Below the pieces are notes generated by a model. The model saw only the letters and a program-made list of their open reading frames with translations. It was not told where the DNA came from and searched no databases. Made by a program: the position numbers and the translations under genes. Shown here one piece after another: positions 26,859-33,738 of a stretch of DNA of 64,000 bases; the first letter of the stretch is position 1, and every line of letters begins with the position of its first letter. This DNA is from JAGOTP01 sp964582475. Lineage in GTDB: Bacteria > Patescibacteriota > Patescibacteriia > 2-12-FULL-60-25. The DNA lies in assembly GCA_964582475.1 (NCBI GenBank), contig CAZOQS010000001.1, positions 1 to 64,000 of the forward strand. The letters are read 5' to 3'.

Positions 26859-27203
26859 TTACAATTCCCCCTTCTGCTTCAGTTCATTCAGTGCGCGTTC
26901 AATGATCTCTGCTTGAGACTCCGTGTGGTCAAATTTAAAGTGAAGATCAGGAATACGACGGAGGCGGGTCGTGTTAGCGAGTCCGTCTTTCAGGTCGTGC
27001 TTATTCGCGTTCAAGGTTTCGAGCACCTCCTTATCTTTGCCATCTGGGAAGACGGAAAGCGTGAAGGTGGCGTGGGCGGAGTTTGCGGCAATCTCGGCGC
27101 TCAGGACGGTTACGAAGATCCCTGGGGGAAATTCAATCTCGGTAAGGAGTTCGGCAAAGGCTTCACGCAAATGCTCGAATCCGGCGTCTTTGGTATGTGG
27201 CAT
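26859..27203 (-). CDS. rbfA: Ribosome-binding factor A
   Basis: 114 residues. It binds the 30S subunit and helps 16S rRNA maturation. The family's KH-type fold ends in RLRRIPDLHFKFDHTES, which is diagnostic. I start at 27203; the upstream ATG would overlap the SMC gene start on the other strand. It diverges from the SMC gene, and the two starts are only about 25 bases apart, so their promoters overlap. Confidence 0.9.
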   Translation of the reverse strand: MPHTKDAGFEHLREAFAELLTEIEFPPGIFVTVLSAEIAANSAHATFTLSVFPDGKDKEVLETLNANKHDLKDGLANTTRLRRIPDLHFKFDHTESQAEIIERALNELKQKGEL

Positions 27204-27228
27204 GGCGATAGAGTAGTATAGACGCGGT

Positions 27229-29460
27229 ATGTACCTCAAGCGGCTTGAGCTTCAAGGCTTCAAAACCTTCGCCCAAAAGATGGGCTTAGAGTTCGTATTA
27301 GACGCCTCCGGCAGACGGGGGGTCACGGCGGTTGTCGGGCCAAATGGCTCGGGAAAGTCGAACGTGGCCGATGGTTTGCGTTGGGTTATGGGAGAGCAAA
27401 GTATGAAGCTTTTGCGCGGAAAACGCTCAGAAGACGTCATTTTTGCCGGGTCCGAGAAGCGGAGCCGGTCTGGGTTCTGCGAGGTGACAATGATCCTCGA
27501 GAACGACGATAAACCGGAGCTTGGGATGAGTGAAATCGCCGTTACCCGCCGCCTGTACCGGGATGGACAGTCCGAATACGAGATCAATCGCCAAGCGGCT
27601 CGGTTGCAGGATATGCAGCTCCTTTTGGCCCAATGTGGCATCGGACAGCGGACGTATAGCGTCATTGGGCAGGGGATGGTCGACCAGGTCTTGGTTGCTG
27701 GCCCAGCCGAACGCAAGGAGTTTTTTGATGAAGCCTTTGGTCTAAAACCCTTCCAATTGAAGCGAAATTCCGCCTGGAACAAGATTTCCGCCTCAAAAGA
27801 CCACCTAGCCCAGACGGATCTGCTCCTCCAGGAGCTCGGACCCCGTCTCGCGTCCCTTGAGAAGCAGGTAAAACGCCTCCAGGAGCGCGAAGGGGTGGAA
27901 CAGGAGCTTCGCTCTCTCGAGCGCCAGCACTATGGGCGCCAATGGGCTGAAATTCGTCGTGGCTGGCAGGAAGCGGCCAAAAAGATGGATGTATCCAAAC
28001 AAGAGATTGAGGCGCGGGAAAAGGAGGCTATGGCCTTGCAGCAGGAGCTCGAGAAAATGGAAAAGGACGTGCCAGTGAATGAAGGGTTCCAAGAGATCCG
28101 TAAAAAACTCGATGAATTGAACCGTGAGCGTGGGCAGGTGCGTGAAGAACAGCTGAAACTGGATACAAAACGGGCAGTGGCGGCGGTTCGTGCCGAGAAG
28201 CCATGGTCACCTCTTCCGCTTTCGAAGATCATTGAAGGGATTGAGGAGGTCCGGGCTAAATATCAAGCGCTGTCTACGGCGGTCCAGGCGGCAGAGCCGG
28301 ATCTGAAACTGATTCGGCAGTTGGTTAATGAGCTCCAAACGGTGGGGGATGGGTTAGTTGGAAAACTCCAGCGTCCTGCTCCGGAGCCAGAACAGGCTTC
28401 CGCAGCGAATCCAGAAATCGAAGCAGAGGCGACGGCTCTGGCGCAGGTCCATGAGGTACTCACCGAACGTGTGCGTGCTTGTGAACGTGAATTGGATGCT
28501 TGGAACCAGCGTGATCGCGATCAGCGCTCGCATTTGTTTGAGTTGCAGCGTCGGCTCACGACTAAACGTCAGGAGGTACACGGAGTTGAGCGCACTGCTT
28601 CGGATGCGGCGGTTGAGCTCGCGCGCTTCGAAACACGACGTGAAGGCTTCTTGCAGGATTTACGTGTGCAAGCACCCGCGCTTGAAGCTGAGCTTGAAAC
28701 GTTGGCAGAAAGCGCAGTCGCGAACCAAACGGCGCCTGACACAGGTTCGCGTCTTCAGCGTTTGCGTTCGCAGCTCGAGTGGATTGGAGGCATCGATCCA
28801 GAAGTCATGAAAGAACACGGCGAAACCAAAGAGCGTCACAGCTTCTTATCGGCCCAAGCAGAAGATGTGCGTGCTGGCTTAGCTGCACTTGAAACCGTTG
28901 TCGAAGAGCTCGATCGTACAATTCAAGAGCGTAGCAAGACTGCTTTCACTGATCTCAATCGTGAGTTCGGGAAATTTTTCAAAACATTATTTGGTGGGGG
29001 AGATGCCAAGCTGATCGAAGTTCAATCAGAGCCAGAAGTCGACGAGCAGGGGAACGCGCTCGCAGAAGACGAAGAAACAGCTGAGCGCATTGTCGGAATT
29101 GATATTCAAGTGACGCCTCCAGGAAAAACGTTTAAGTCGATTTCGCTACTCTCTGGCGGCGAGCGTGCACTGACATCGATCGCGCTCATCTGTGCCATCA
29201 TGGCGACGAATCCTTCGCCATTTGTAGTGCTTGATGAGGTAGATGCAGCGTTGGATGAATCGAATTCTAAGAAATTTGCAGAGATCGTTGCTTCGCTCGC
29301 CGACAAAACGCAGTTCGTCGTGATTACACACAACCGCGCAACAATGGCTCAAGCGAACGTCCTCTACGGCGTCACGATGGGCGGCGATGGCGTATCTCAA
29401 TTGCTCTCCGTGAAGCTAGAAGATATCGAAAAACTCAAAGAACAAGGGGCGGCTCGTTAA
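27229..29460 (+). CDS. smc: Short SMC-type chromosome segregation ATPase lacking a hinge
   Basis: 743 residues against about 1150-1200 for bacterial SMC. The N-terminal head is intact: FKTF, Walker A GPNGSGKSN (37-45), and VDGLRWVMGEQ-like ADGLRWVMGEQ. The C-terminal head has LLSGGERAL (about 640) and Walker B FVVLDEVDAALD (about 665). The coiled coils between are short, and the Gly-rich hinge domain is not visible; instead there is a short helical, proline-containing segment (about 320-400). Both ATPase heads are intact, so this is not a simple decay product. A TATAGA hexamer ends six bases before ATG. Confidence 0.85.
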   Translation: MYLKRLELQGFKTFAQKMGLEFVLDASGRRGVTAVVGPNGSGKSNVADGLRWVMGEQSMKLLRGKRSEDVIFAGSEKRSRSGFCEVTMILENDDKPELGMSEIAVTRRLYRDGQSEYEINRQAARLQDMQLLLAQCGIGQRTYSVIGQGMVDQVLVAGPAERKEFFDEAFGLKPFQLKRNSAWNKISASKDHLAQTDLLLQELGPRLASLEKQVKRLQEREGVEQELRSLERQHYGRQWAEIRRGWQEAAKKMDVSKQEIEAREKEAMALQQELEKMEKDVPVNEGFQEIRKKLDELNRERGQVREEQLKLDTKRAVAAVRAEKPWSPLPLSKIIEGIEEVRAKYQALSTAVQAAEPDLKLIRQLVNELQTVGDGLVGKLQRPAPEPEQASAANPEIEAEATALAQVHEVLTERVRACERELDAWNQRDRDQRSHLFELQRRLTTKRQEVHGVERTASDAAVELARFETRREGFLQDLRVQAPALEAELETLAESAVANQTAPDTGSRLQRLRSQLEWIGGIDPEVMKEHGETKERHSFLSAQAEDVRAGLAALETVVEELDRTIQERSKTAFTDLNREFGKFFKTLFGGGDAKLIEVQSEPEVDEQGNALAEDEETAERIVGIDIQVTPPGKTFKSISLLSGGERALTSIALICAIMATNPSPFVVLDEVDAALDESNSKKFAEIVASLADKTQFVVITHNRATMAQANVLYGVTMGGDGVSQLLSVKLEDIEKLKEQGAAR

Positions 29461-29521
29461 CATTGGTTGTACCTGTACCCAGAGATGTATCCGAGCGAGG
29501 GCTCAGATAAATAAGGTGGGT

Positions 29522-29549
29522 GCGGAGAGACTGAGAGTCGTCTCTCCGC
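29522..29549 (-). terminator. Terminator of the 74-residue orphan
   Basis: GCGGAGAGAC / GTCTCTCCGC with an 8-base loop, followed on the minus strand by ACCCACCTTATTTAT. Confidence 0.7.
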
Positions 29550-29592
29550 TCGCAGGGAGATGTCCGTGCGCCCAGTTTGTTGTTGGCGGGTT

Positions 29593-29817
29593 TCAGCCCG
29601 CGTCCTCCTTCTCGAGGGTGGCGGCGAAGTCCAGCAGGCGCTGGACCTTCTCCGCGTGACTGAGGGGTTGGCGCTCGGGAATCTCTTCCCCGGGCTGCAT
29701 GAGCGTGGGCAATCCCAGCCTCTGCAGCTCGCGGTCGAGCTGTGGGTATCCGATGCCTTCAGGAATGTGCACGAACTTCTTCCCGTCGCGAACAACGATC
29801 GAAACCTCCAGTGACAT
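29593..29817 (-). CDS. Small acidic protein, GC-rich orphan
   Basis: 74 residues, soluble, beginning MSLEVSIVV and ending in an acidic helix. No family recognised. The start has an excellent Shine-Dalgarno (GAGGAGG, seven bases before ATG). It sits between the SMC gene and rpsP, with its own promoter (TTGACG-17-CAGAAT) and terminator. Confidence 0.6.
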   Translation of the reverse strand: MSLEVSIVVRDGKKFVHIPEGIGYPQLDRELQRLGLPTLMQPGEEIPERQPLSHAEKVQRLLDFAATLEKEDAG

Positions 29818-29885
29818 GGCGTGAGCCTCCTCTGGTGACGAATCCCCTTATCCCGGAGGAACCGGGCGTGTGTGGGAAACGAGGC

Positions 29886-29914
29886 ATTCTGGCTGGAAAC
29901 AGGAGATGCGTCAA
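29886..29914 (-). promoter_or_regulatory. Promoter of the 74-residue orphan
   Basis: TTGACG at 29909-29914, 17 bases, CAGAAT at 29886-29891. Confidence 0.65.
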
Positions 29915-29924
29915 GTATTATAAT

Positions 29925-29956
29925 AAGAAATCAGACCCTTTCGGGTCTGATTTCTT
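29925..29956 (-). terminator. rpsP terminator
   Basis: AAGAAATCAGACCC / GGGTCTGATTTCTT around a short loop, followed on the minus strand by a TATTATAAT run. Confidence 0.85.
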
Positions 29957-29968
29957 CGTTTTGCTTGA

Positions 29969-30277
29969 TTACGCTGCCTTTTTGGCGAGACGTTCAGCGT
30001 GACGCTTCTTCATCGTATTCACACGCTTCTTGGCTCCTTGGACGAGGCCCTGATCAACGAGCAGGTTCCAGACCGTCTCCGAGCACTGAGCGCCCTTTGA
30101 AATCCAGTACGAAATACGCTCTTTTTCGAGCACAATCGTTGATGGATTGGTCAAAGGATTGTAGGTCCCGAGGAATTCGAGCGCACGTCCCCATGGATCA
30201 CGGGCCTTTTCAGACACGATGAAGCGATAGGAAGGTTGCTGCTTTTTCCCGACACGGGTAAGGCGGATCGTTAACAT
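29969..30277 (-). CDS. rpsP: 30S ribosomal protein bS16
   Basis: 102 residues. The N-terminus MLTIRLTRVGKKQQPSYR is diagnostic, and GTYNPLTNP follows. Its promoter TTGACG-17-TATTCT ends only eight bases before ATG, with no Shine-Dalgarno, so the mRNA probably starts at or next to the AUG. It is divergent from the KH protein-trmD group, which in many bacteria is in the same operon. Confidence 0.97.
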   Translation of the reverse strand: MLTIRLTRVGKKQQPSYRFIVSEKARDPWGRALEFLGTYNPLTNPSTIVLEKERISYWISKGAQCSETVWNLLVDQGLVQGAKKRVNTMKKRHAERLAKKAA

Positions 30278-30284
30278 GGCGCCA

Positions 30285-30313
30285 AGAATAGCCTTTCATG
30301 CCCCCTCCGTCAA
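30285..30313 (-). promoter_or_regulatory. rpsP promoter, leaderless arrangement
   Basis: TTGACG at 30308-30313, 17 bases, TATTCT at 30285-30290; ATG begins at 30277. Confidence 0.85.
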
Positions 30314-30324
30314 GCGGATGCCTT

Positions 30325-30341
30325 GGCGAGCTAAGCTCGCC
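30325..30341. repeat. Short palindrome of the GAGCT-n-AGCTC type
   Basis: GGCGAGCT-A-AGCTCGCC between the divergent rpsP and KH-protein promoters; possible operator. Confidence 0.65.
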
Positions 30342-30370
30342 TTGAGTGGGCATAACCCCCATGCTATCGT
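30342..30370 (+). promoter_or_regulatory. Promoter of the KH-domain gene
   Basis: TTGAGT at 30342-30347, 17 bases, TATCGT at 30365-30370. Leader about 60 bases. Confidence 0.7.
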
Positions 30371-30399
30371 CTTTCCATCCCCCTGAGGGGCTGATCATT

Positions 30400-30425
30400 T
30401 AGCCGCCTCCACCTATTGGAGGCTA
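30400..30425 (+). promoter_or_regulatory. Leader hairpin of the KH-domain gene
   Basis: TAGCC-CCTCCA / TTGGAGG-CTA pairs a GGAGG element with an upstream CCTCC. A second small hairpin, CCCC-TGA-GGGG, precedes it at about 30380. The GGAGG lies about 14 bases from ATG, so a role in translation control is possible. Confidence 0.5.
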
Positions 30426-30437
30426 AAAGCCATTGAT

Positions 30438-30866
30438 ATGGACATGGATGTACAGCAGATAGACGGGCCGCACGTTGAACAGGAGTTTCTTGAGTTTGTC
30501 GTTAAATCGATCGTGAACCACCCAGAAAATGTGCAGGTGGAACGGACGGTTGACGATCGCGGAGTGCTTTTGACTCTGAGTGTGGGTCAAGACGATATGG
30601 GGTATGTCATCGGTCGTGACGGCCAGACAGCCCGCGCCCTTCGTATTTTGTTGAAAATCGTTGGAGCAAAGGCGAATGCTCGTGTAAATATGCGCATTTA
30701 TGAGCCAGAATCGGCTCGTCGTGAGCATCAGGAGCGCAAAGGCGGTCCTGCTGGTGAGATGAGTGGTGAGGGAATGAGTGCGAGCGGAAGCGCTACGCCT
30801 GCCTCAGTCGGCCACGGGAGCTCCGGATTGGTAACAGACTCCGATCTGAGCGATCTCGGAATCTAG
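30438..30866 (+). CDS. khpA: KH-domain RNA-binding protein (KhpA/YlqC-like)
   Basis: 142 residues. The KH core has the GxxG loop as IGRDGQTARAL, and the family is known to bind RNA, affect cell division and work beside the ribosome-assembly genes. The C-terminal 50 residues are a Gly/Ser-rich disordered tail, longer than in typical KhpA (about 80 residues). Located just before trmD, as in many Gram-positive and CPR genomes. Unlike most native genes here it has a structured leader of about 60 bases. Confidence 0.85.
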   Translation: MDMDVQQIDGPHVEQEFLEFVVKSIVNHPENVQVERTVDDRGVLLTLSVGQDDMGYVIGRDGQTARALRILLKIVGAKANARVNMRIYEPESARREHQERKGGPAGEMSGEGMSASGSATPASVGHGSSGLVTDSDLSDLGI

Positions 30867-30880
30867 TCGTAAACGAACAG

Positions 30881-30910
30881 AAAAGAGCCCCGGATTTCTG
30901 GGGCTCTTTT
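30881..30910 (+). terminator. Terminator between khpA and trmD
   Basis: AAAAGAGCCCC / GGGGCTCTTTT around an 8-base loop. trmD then has its own -10. Confidence 0.88.
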
Positions 30911-30956
30911 GTATTCTGCTTTTGTTTCCGCCCGATTTCTCGTATGCTGCCCCGGT

Positions 30957-31661
30957 ATGGCCAAGCAGAAACCGCTGAAAGTTGATATTCTCACCATTTT
31001 CCCTGAACTGGTCCAGCCCTATTTGGATGGATCGATCTTGGGGCGCGCTCAGCGTGAGAAGCTGTTAGATCTTCGGGCGCATGCCTTGCGGCAGTGGACG
31101 CATGATCGACATCAAACGGTTGATGACCGTCCGTTTGGGGGTGGTCCAGGGATGGTGATGAAAGTGGGACCTTTCCATGAAGCGCTGATCGCGTTGAAAG
31201 TTCGCAGAAAAGACGGATCGCCTACGGTTGGGGCAAAAAAGACGCGCGTGATTTTAACCAGCGCTAAGGGAAAACGTTTTCAACAAGCCGATGCAGTGCG
31301 ATTGTCAGAATACGATCGTCTTGTCTTTTTGTGCGGACGGTATGAAGGGGTCGACGAGCGCATTACGGAGCATTTAGTGGATGAAGAACTCTCGATTGGA
31401 TCATTCGTCCTCACGGGGGGAGAGTTGGCCGCGCTCGTTATGACGGATGCTGTTTCACGCTTACGGCCAGGCGTATTAGGAGAAGAGGCGTCGTTGGATA
31501 CGGAGTCGCACACAGAAGAAGGGCTGCTCGAGTATCCGCAGTACACCCGTCCAGAGATCTATCCAGCCGGTGCGCAAAACTGGGGGATCCCAGAAATTTT
31601 GATGTCGGGGGATCATGCAAAAATTGCGGCTTGGCGTCGGTCGCAGATGAAGCACGAATAA
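30957..31661 (+). CDS. trmD: tRNA (guanine-N1)-methyltransferase
   Basis: 234 residues. Methylates G37 of tRNAs with SAM to prevent frameshifting. SPOUT motifs visible: DRPFGGGPGMVMK, the knot with LCGRYEGVDERI and LTGGELAAL. Start at 30957 because it begins the conserved KVDILTIFPE strand. A TATGCT hexamer ends eight bases before ATG without a Shine-Dalgarno. Confidence 0.97.
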   Translation: MAKQKPLKVDILTIFPELVQPYLDGSILGRAQREKLLDLRAHALRQWTHDRHQTVDDRPFGGGPGMVMKVGPFHEALIALKVRRKDGSPTVGAKKTRVILTSAKGKRFQQADAVRLSEYDRLVFLCGRYEGVDERITEHLVDEELSIGSFVLTGGELAALVMTDAVSRLRPGVLGEEASLDTESHTEEGLLEYPQYTRPEIYPAGAQNWGIPEILMSGDHAKIAAWRRSQMKHE

Positions 31662-31681
31662 CGTTACGAAGTTCTGTTCGC

Positions 31682-31710
31682 TTGAAAAAAACGTGACGAG
31701 TTTTTATACT
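31682..31710 (+). promoter_or_regulatory. Promoter of the 201-residue orphan
   Basis: TTGAAA at 31682-31687, 17 bases, TATACT at 31705-31710. Confidence 0.8.
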
Positions 31711-31760
31711 TTGCATCCTTTACGTAATGGAGCGTGAAGGACCAGGGGAGAGGTAGACGT

Positions 31761-32366
31761 ATGCTCGGGAAGTTTTCATCAAATGGGAAGGATCTGATCG
31801 ATTTTCGGCGCCTCGATCAGATCCCGAAGGTTTTCAGGGAGATGCTGAAGCCGCTCGCATTCATGAAGGGCTGTGATCTCGGGAGCCACCGAAACAGCTA
31901 CGTCGGCTACCCGAAAGGTGGGGAAGTCGGCGCGGTCGGTGTCTTCACGACGATGCTCGACCATGAGGTGGTGGTTCCGCTCGCGTTCGCGTACGCCCCC
32001 GGGGCAGATGTGAGCGAGGTCACGCCGGCGCTGATCCAGGGCGGATTCGACCTGGAAAAGGGGTACTGCGGAGGAGCGCAGAAGTTCGTGGCTCTGTGCG
32101 TGCAGGACCGCGCGCTGTGGGACGCAATCGCCAGCGTCACGAAGTATCGGCTTTTCCCTGGTCTCGATCGGGAGGAGCCGAAGGAGGTTACGCGGCTGCG
32201 TCGACAGCTGCCGCGTATCTACGGGCTGCCGAGTCGTATGCCGGACGACTCTGATGTCGTCATCCCCGTGCGGGAAGACTTCGCTTCCGAGGAGTCGTTC
32301 CGCGCGTCCTGGTGGGCGGCGCAGAGTGCCAAGGGCTACTTCCTTGGCATGGGTGAAGTCTCGTAA
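31761..32366 (+). CDS. Hypothetical protein, GC-rich orphan
   Basis: 201 residues, soluble, no family recognised. The start at 31761 is chosen because GGGGAGAGG lies just before it; an earlier GTG at 31734 lies upstream of that element. Notable stretches are KGCDLGSHRNSYVGYPKGG and a Trp-rich end (RASWWAAQSAKGY). It has a consensus promoter and a strong hairpin after the stop. The C-terminal Arg/Pro-rich part suggests a compact alpha-beta protein rather than a membrane one. It sits between trmD and tRNA-Glu. Confidence 0.65.
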   Translation: MLGKFSSNGKDLIDFRRLDQIPKVFREMLKPLAFMKGCDLGSHRNSYVGYPKGGEVGAVGVFTTMLDHEVVVPLAFAYAPGADVSEVTPALIQGGFDLEKGYCGGAQKFVALCVQDRALWDAIASVTKYRLFPGLDREEPKEVTRLRRQLPRIYGLPSRMPDDSDVVIPVREDFASEESFRASWWAAQSAKGYFLGMGEVS

Positions 32367-32380
32367 GAGGTCTCAAGGCA

Positions 32381-32410
32381 GGCGCGGGGAGTGGCTCAAC
32401 TCCCCGCGCC
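32381..32410 (+). terminator. Hairpin after the 201-residue orphan
   Basis: GGCGCGGGGAG / CTCCCCGCGCC with an 8-base loop; very stable, but no U-run follows. Confidence 0.65.
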
Positions 32411-32438
32411 GAATGCTCTATCGAGGCGCTTTCTCCGC

Positions 32439-32467
32439 TTGACGGAGAGGCTAAAGATCGATATCCT
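32439..32467 (+). promoter_or_regulatory. tRNA-Glu promoter
   Basis: TTGACG at 32439-32444, 17 bases, TATCCT at 32462-32467, 35 bases before the tRNA. Confidence 0.75.
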
Positions 32468-32502
32468 GCCGACGCAATTTGCTTGTAGGTACGTAAATAC
32501 AT

Positions 32503-32577
32503 GGCTCCATCGTCTAGTGGTTAGGACAGCGGCTTTTCAAGCCGTTAATAGGGGTTCGACTCCCCTTGGAGCTACCA
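32503..32577 (+). tRNA. tRNA-Glu (anticodon UUC)
   Basis: Full cloverleaf: acceptor GGCTCCA with TGGAGCT (first pair G-U), D arm GTCT/GGAC, anticodon loop TTTTCAA giving UUC, T arm AGGGG-TTCGACT-CCCCT, CCA encoded. 75 bases. It is transcribed alone. Confidence 0.95.
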
Positions 32578-32578
32578 T

Positions 32579-32608
32579 GAAAAAGATTCCGGGAACGGAG
32601 TCTTTTTC
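32579..32608 (+). terminator. Terminator after tRNA-Glu
   Basis: AAAAGATTCC / GGAGTCTTTT with a 6-base loop and TTTTTCT tail. Confidence 0.7.
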
Positions 32609-32662
32609 TATTCCACAGACAAGCTTTTCGAGGGTGCAACACGCGTGTGTTACCATCTTTCC

Positions 32663-33667
32663 ATGAATCAGAAGAAATTCGACAGTCCAACAATGCCTGG
32701 AGGAAGGCCAAAGCAACCTGGAATTATTGGAGCAGAAGAGCAAACCAAGCCGGGGCTGCCGGTTCCGTTGAGCGAAGCGCTTGCAAGTCAGGCAGCGACG
32801 ACGCTTAAAAGTTTCCCGGCCATTCCGGGGAGAGACGAAACGGTGCTGTCTTTCATCTCCCCCGAAGAGCGGGAGCGTGTGTCACAGCAATTTTCTGTGA
32901 TCTTTTCAAAAAATAAAGGAGAGGAGGTTTTAAAGGACGAGCTTAAACGCAGTTTTGTGTATGCACGCTTTGGACGATACTTAACGACAGAAGCACTGAA
33001 AGATTGGTCTATCAACGGCGAGGATGAAGAGATCACGAAACGCGTAAAGACAGTCATTTCATTGTTACTCCAAGAAGAAGAGGAGGAAGAGAGAAAAGAG
33101 ACGTTTCAGTTGGACGAAAACAGATCGAAGTTGAAAGCGGACCAAGCGATCATCAAGAGACGACTATCAGGTCTCATCGAAGATTTGATTGTGAGATCTG
33201 AAAGGAGTCCAGAGTATTTCTCGTCACCCGGATTTGATGATGATCTTTGTGATCTCTTAGAAATGGACGAAGTGAGGGAGCATCCGCGCGTTTTGTTGGC
33301 TGTCCTGGGAGAGTTGAGTCTCAAACTCCCGACGGCCTGGGGCTTGCACCTTATCCGACTTGAGCACGTTGCCGAAACGCGGCTGTATCGAGAGCTATCC
33401 GCTTTTTTGGAACTCAATAAAGGTCAGCTTACAACGAAGCCCCCATATCTTCGAGAGGAGCTTCGAGAGCTTCGCTCACAAGATCTGTTCGTACGCCACC
33501 CACGCGCCTTGGAAAGAGCATTGGCACGATTAAGATGGGCGTCTACCCCAGAAGAAAAGCGACAAGCGTTAACAGCTCGACCACCAGCTAAAGATCCAGA
33601 GGGTTTACTGTCTCAGAGTAGAGTCGCGCAGGTCGATGCGATCGAGGCGATGCTCAAAGAGGAGTAA
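32663..33667 (+). CDS. Hypothetical soluble helical protein
   Basis: 334 residues; charged, helical, no signal or membrane span, no family recognised. Start at 32663: an extended -10 (TGT-TACCAT) ends six bases before this ATG, fitting the leaderless style of native genes. Ends in a bidirectional terminator. The middle (about 60-200) is rich in Glu/Lys/Arg with Phe/Leu heptads. Confidence 0.65.
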   Translation: MNQKKFDSPTMPGGRPKQPGIIGAEEQTKPGLPVPLSEALASQAATTLKSFPAIPGRDETVLSFISPEERERVSQQFSVIFSKNKGEEVLKDELKRSFVYARFGRYLTTEALKDWSINGEDEEITKRVKTVISLLLQEEEEEERKETFQLDENRSKLKADQAIIKRRLSGLIEDLIVRSERSPEYFSSPGFDDDLCDLLEMDEVREHPRVLLAVLGELSLKLPTAWGLHLIRLEHVAETRLYRELSAFLELNKGQLTTKPPYLREELRELRSQDLFVRHPRALERALARLRWASTPEEKRQALTARPPAKDPEGLLSQSRVAQVDAIEAMLKEE

Positions 33668-33705
33668 TAAAAACACCGCGCTCCCAGGAGCGCGGTGTTT
33701 TTATT
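33666..33705. terminator. Bidirectional terminator
   Basis: AATAAAAACACCGCGCTC and its complement around CCAG, between convergent genes. Confidence 0.9.
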
Positions 33706-33738
33706 GTCCATTGGATATAGCTTCTGAAGAGCTCTTCG

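Noticed and set aside
31734..31760. GTG start 27 bases upstream for the 201-residue orphan
   Set aside because: It lies before the GGGGAGAGG Shine-Dalgarno, which fits the ATG at 31761.
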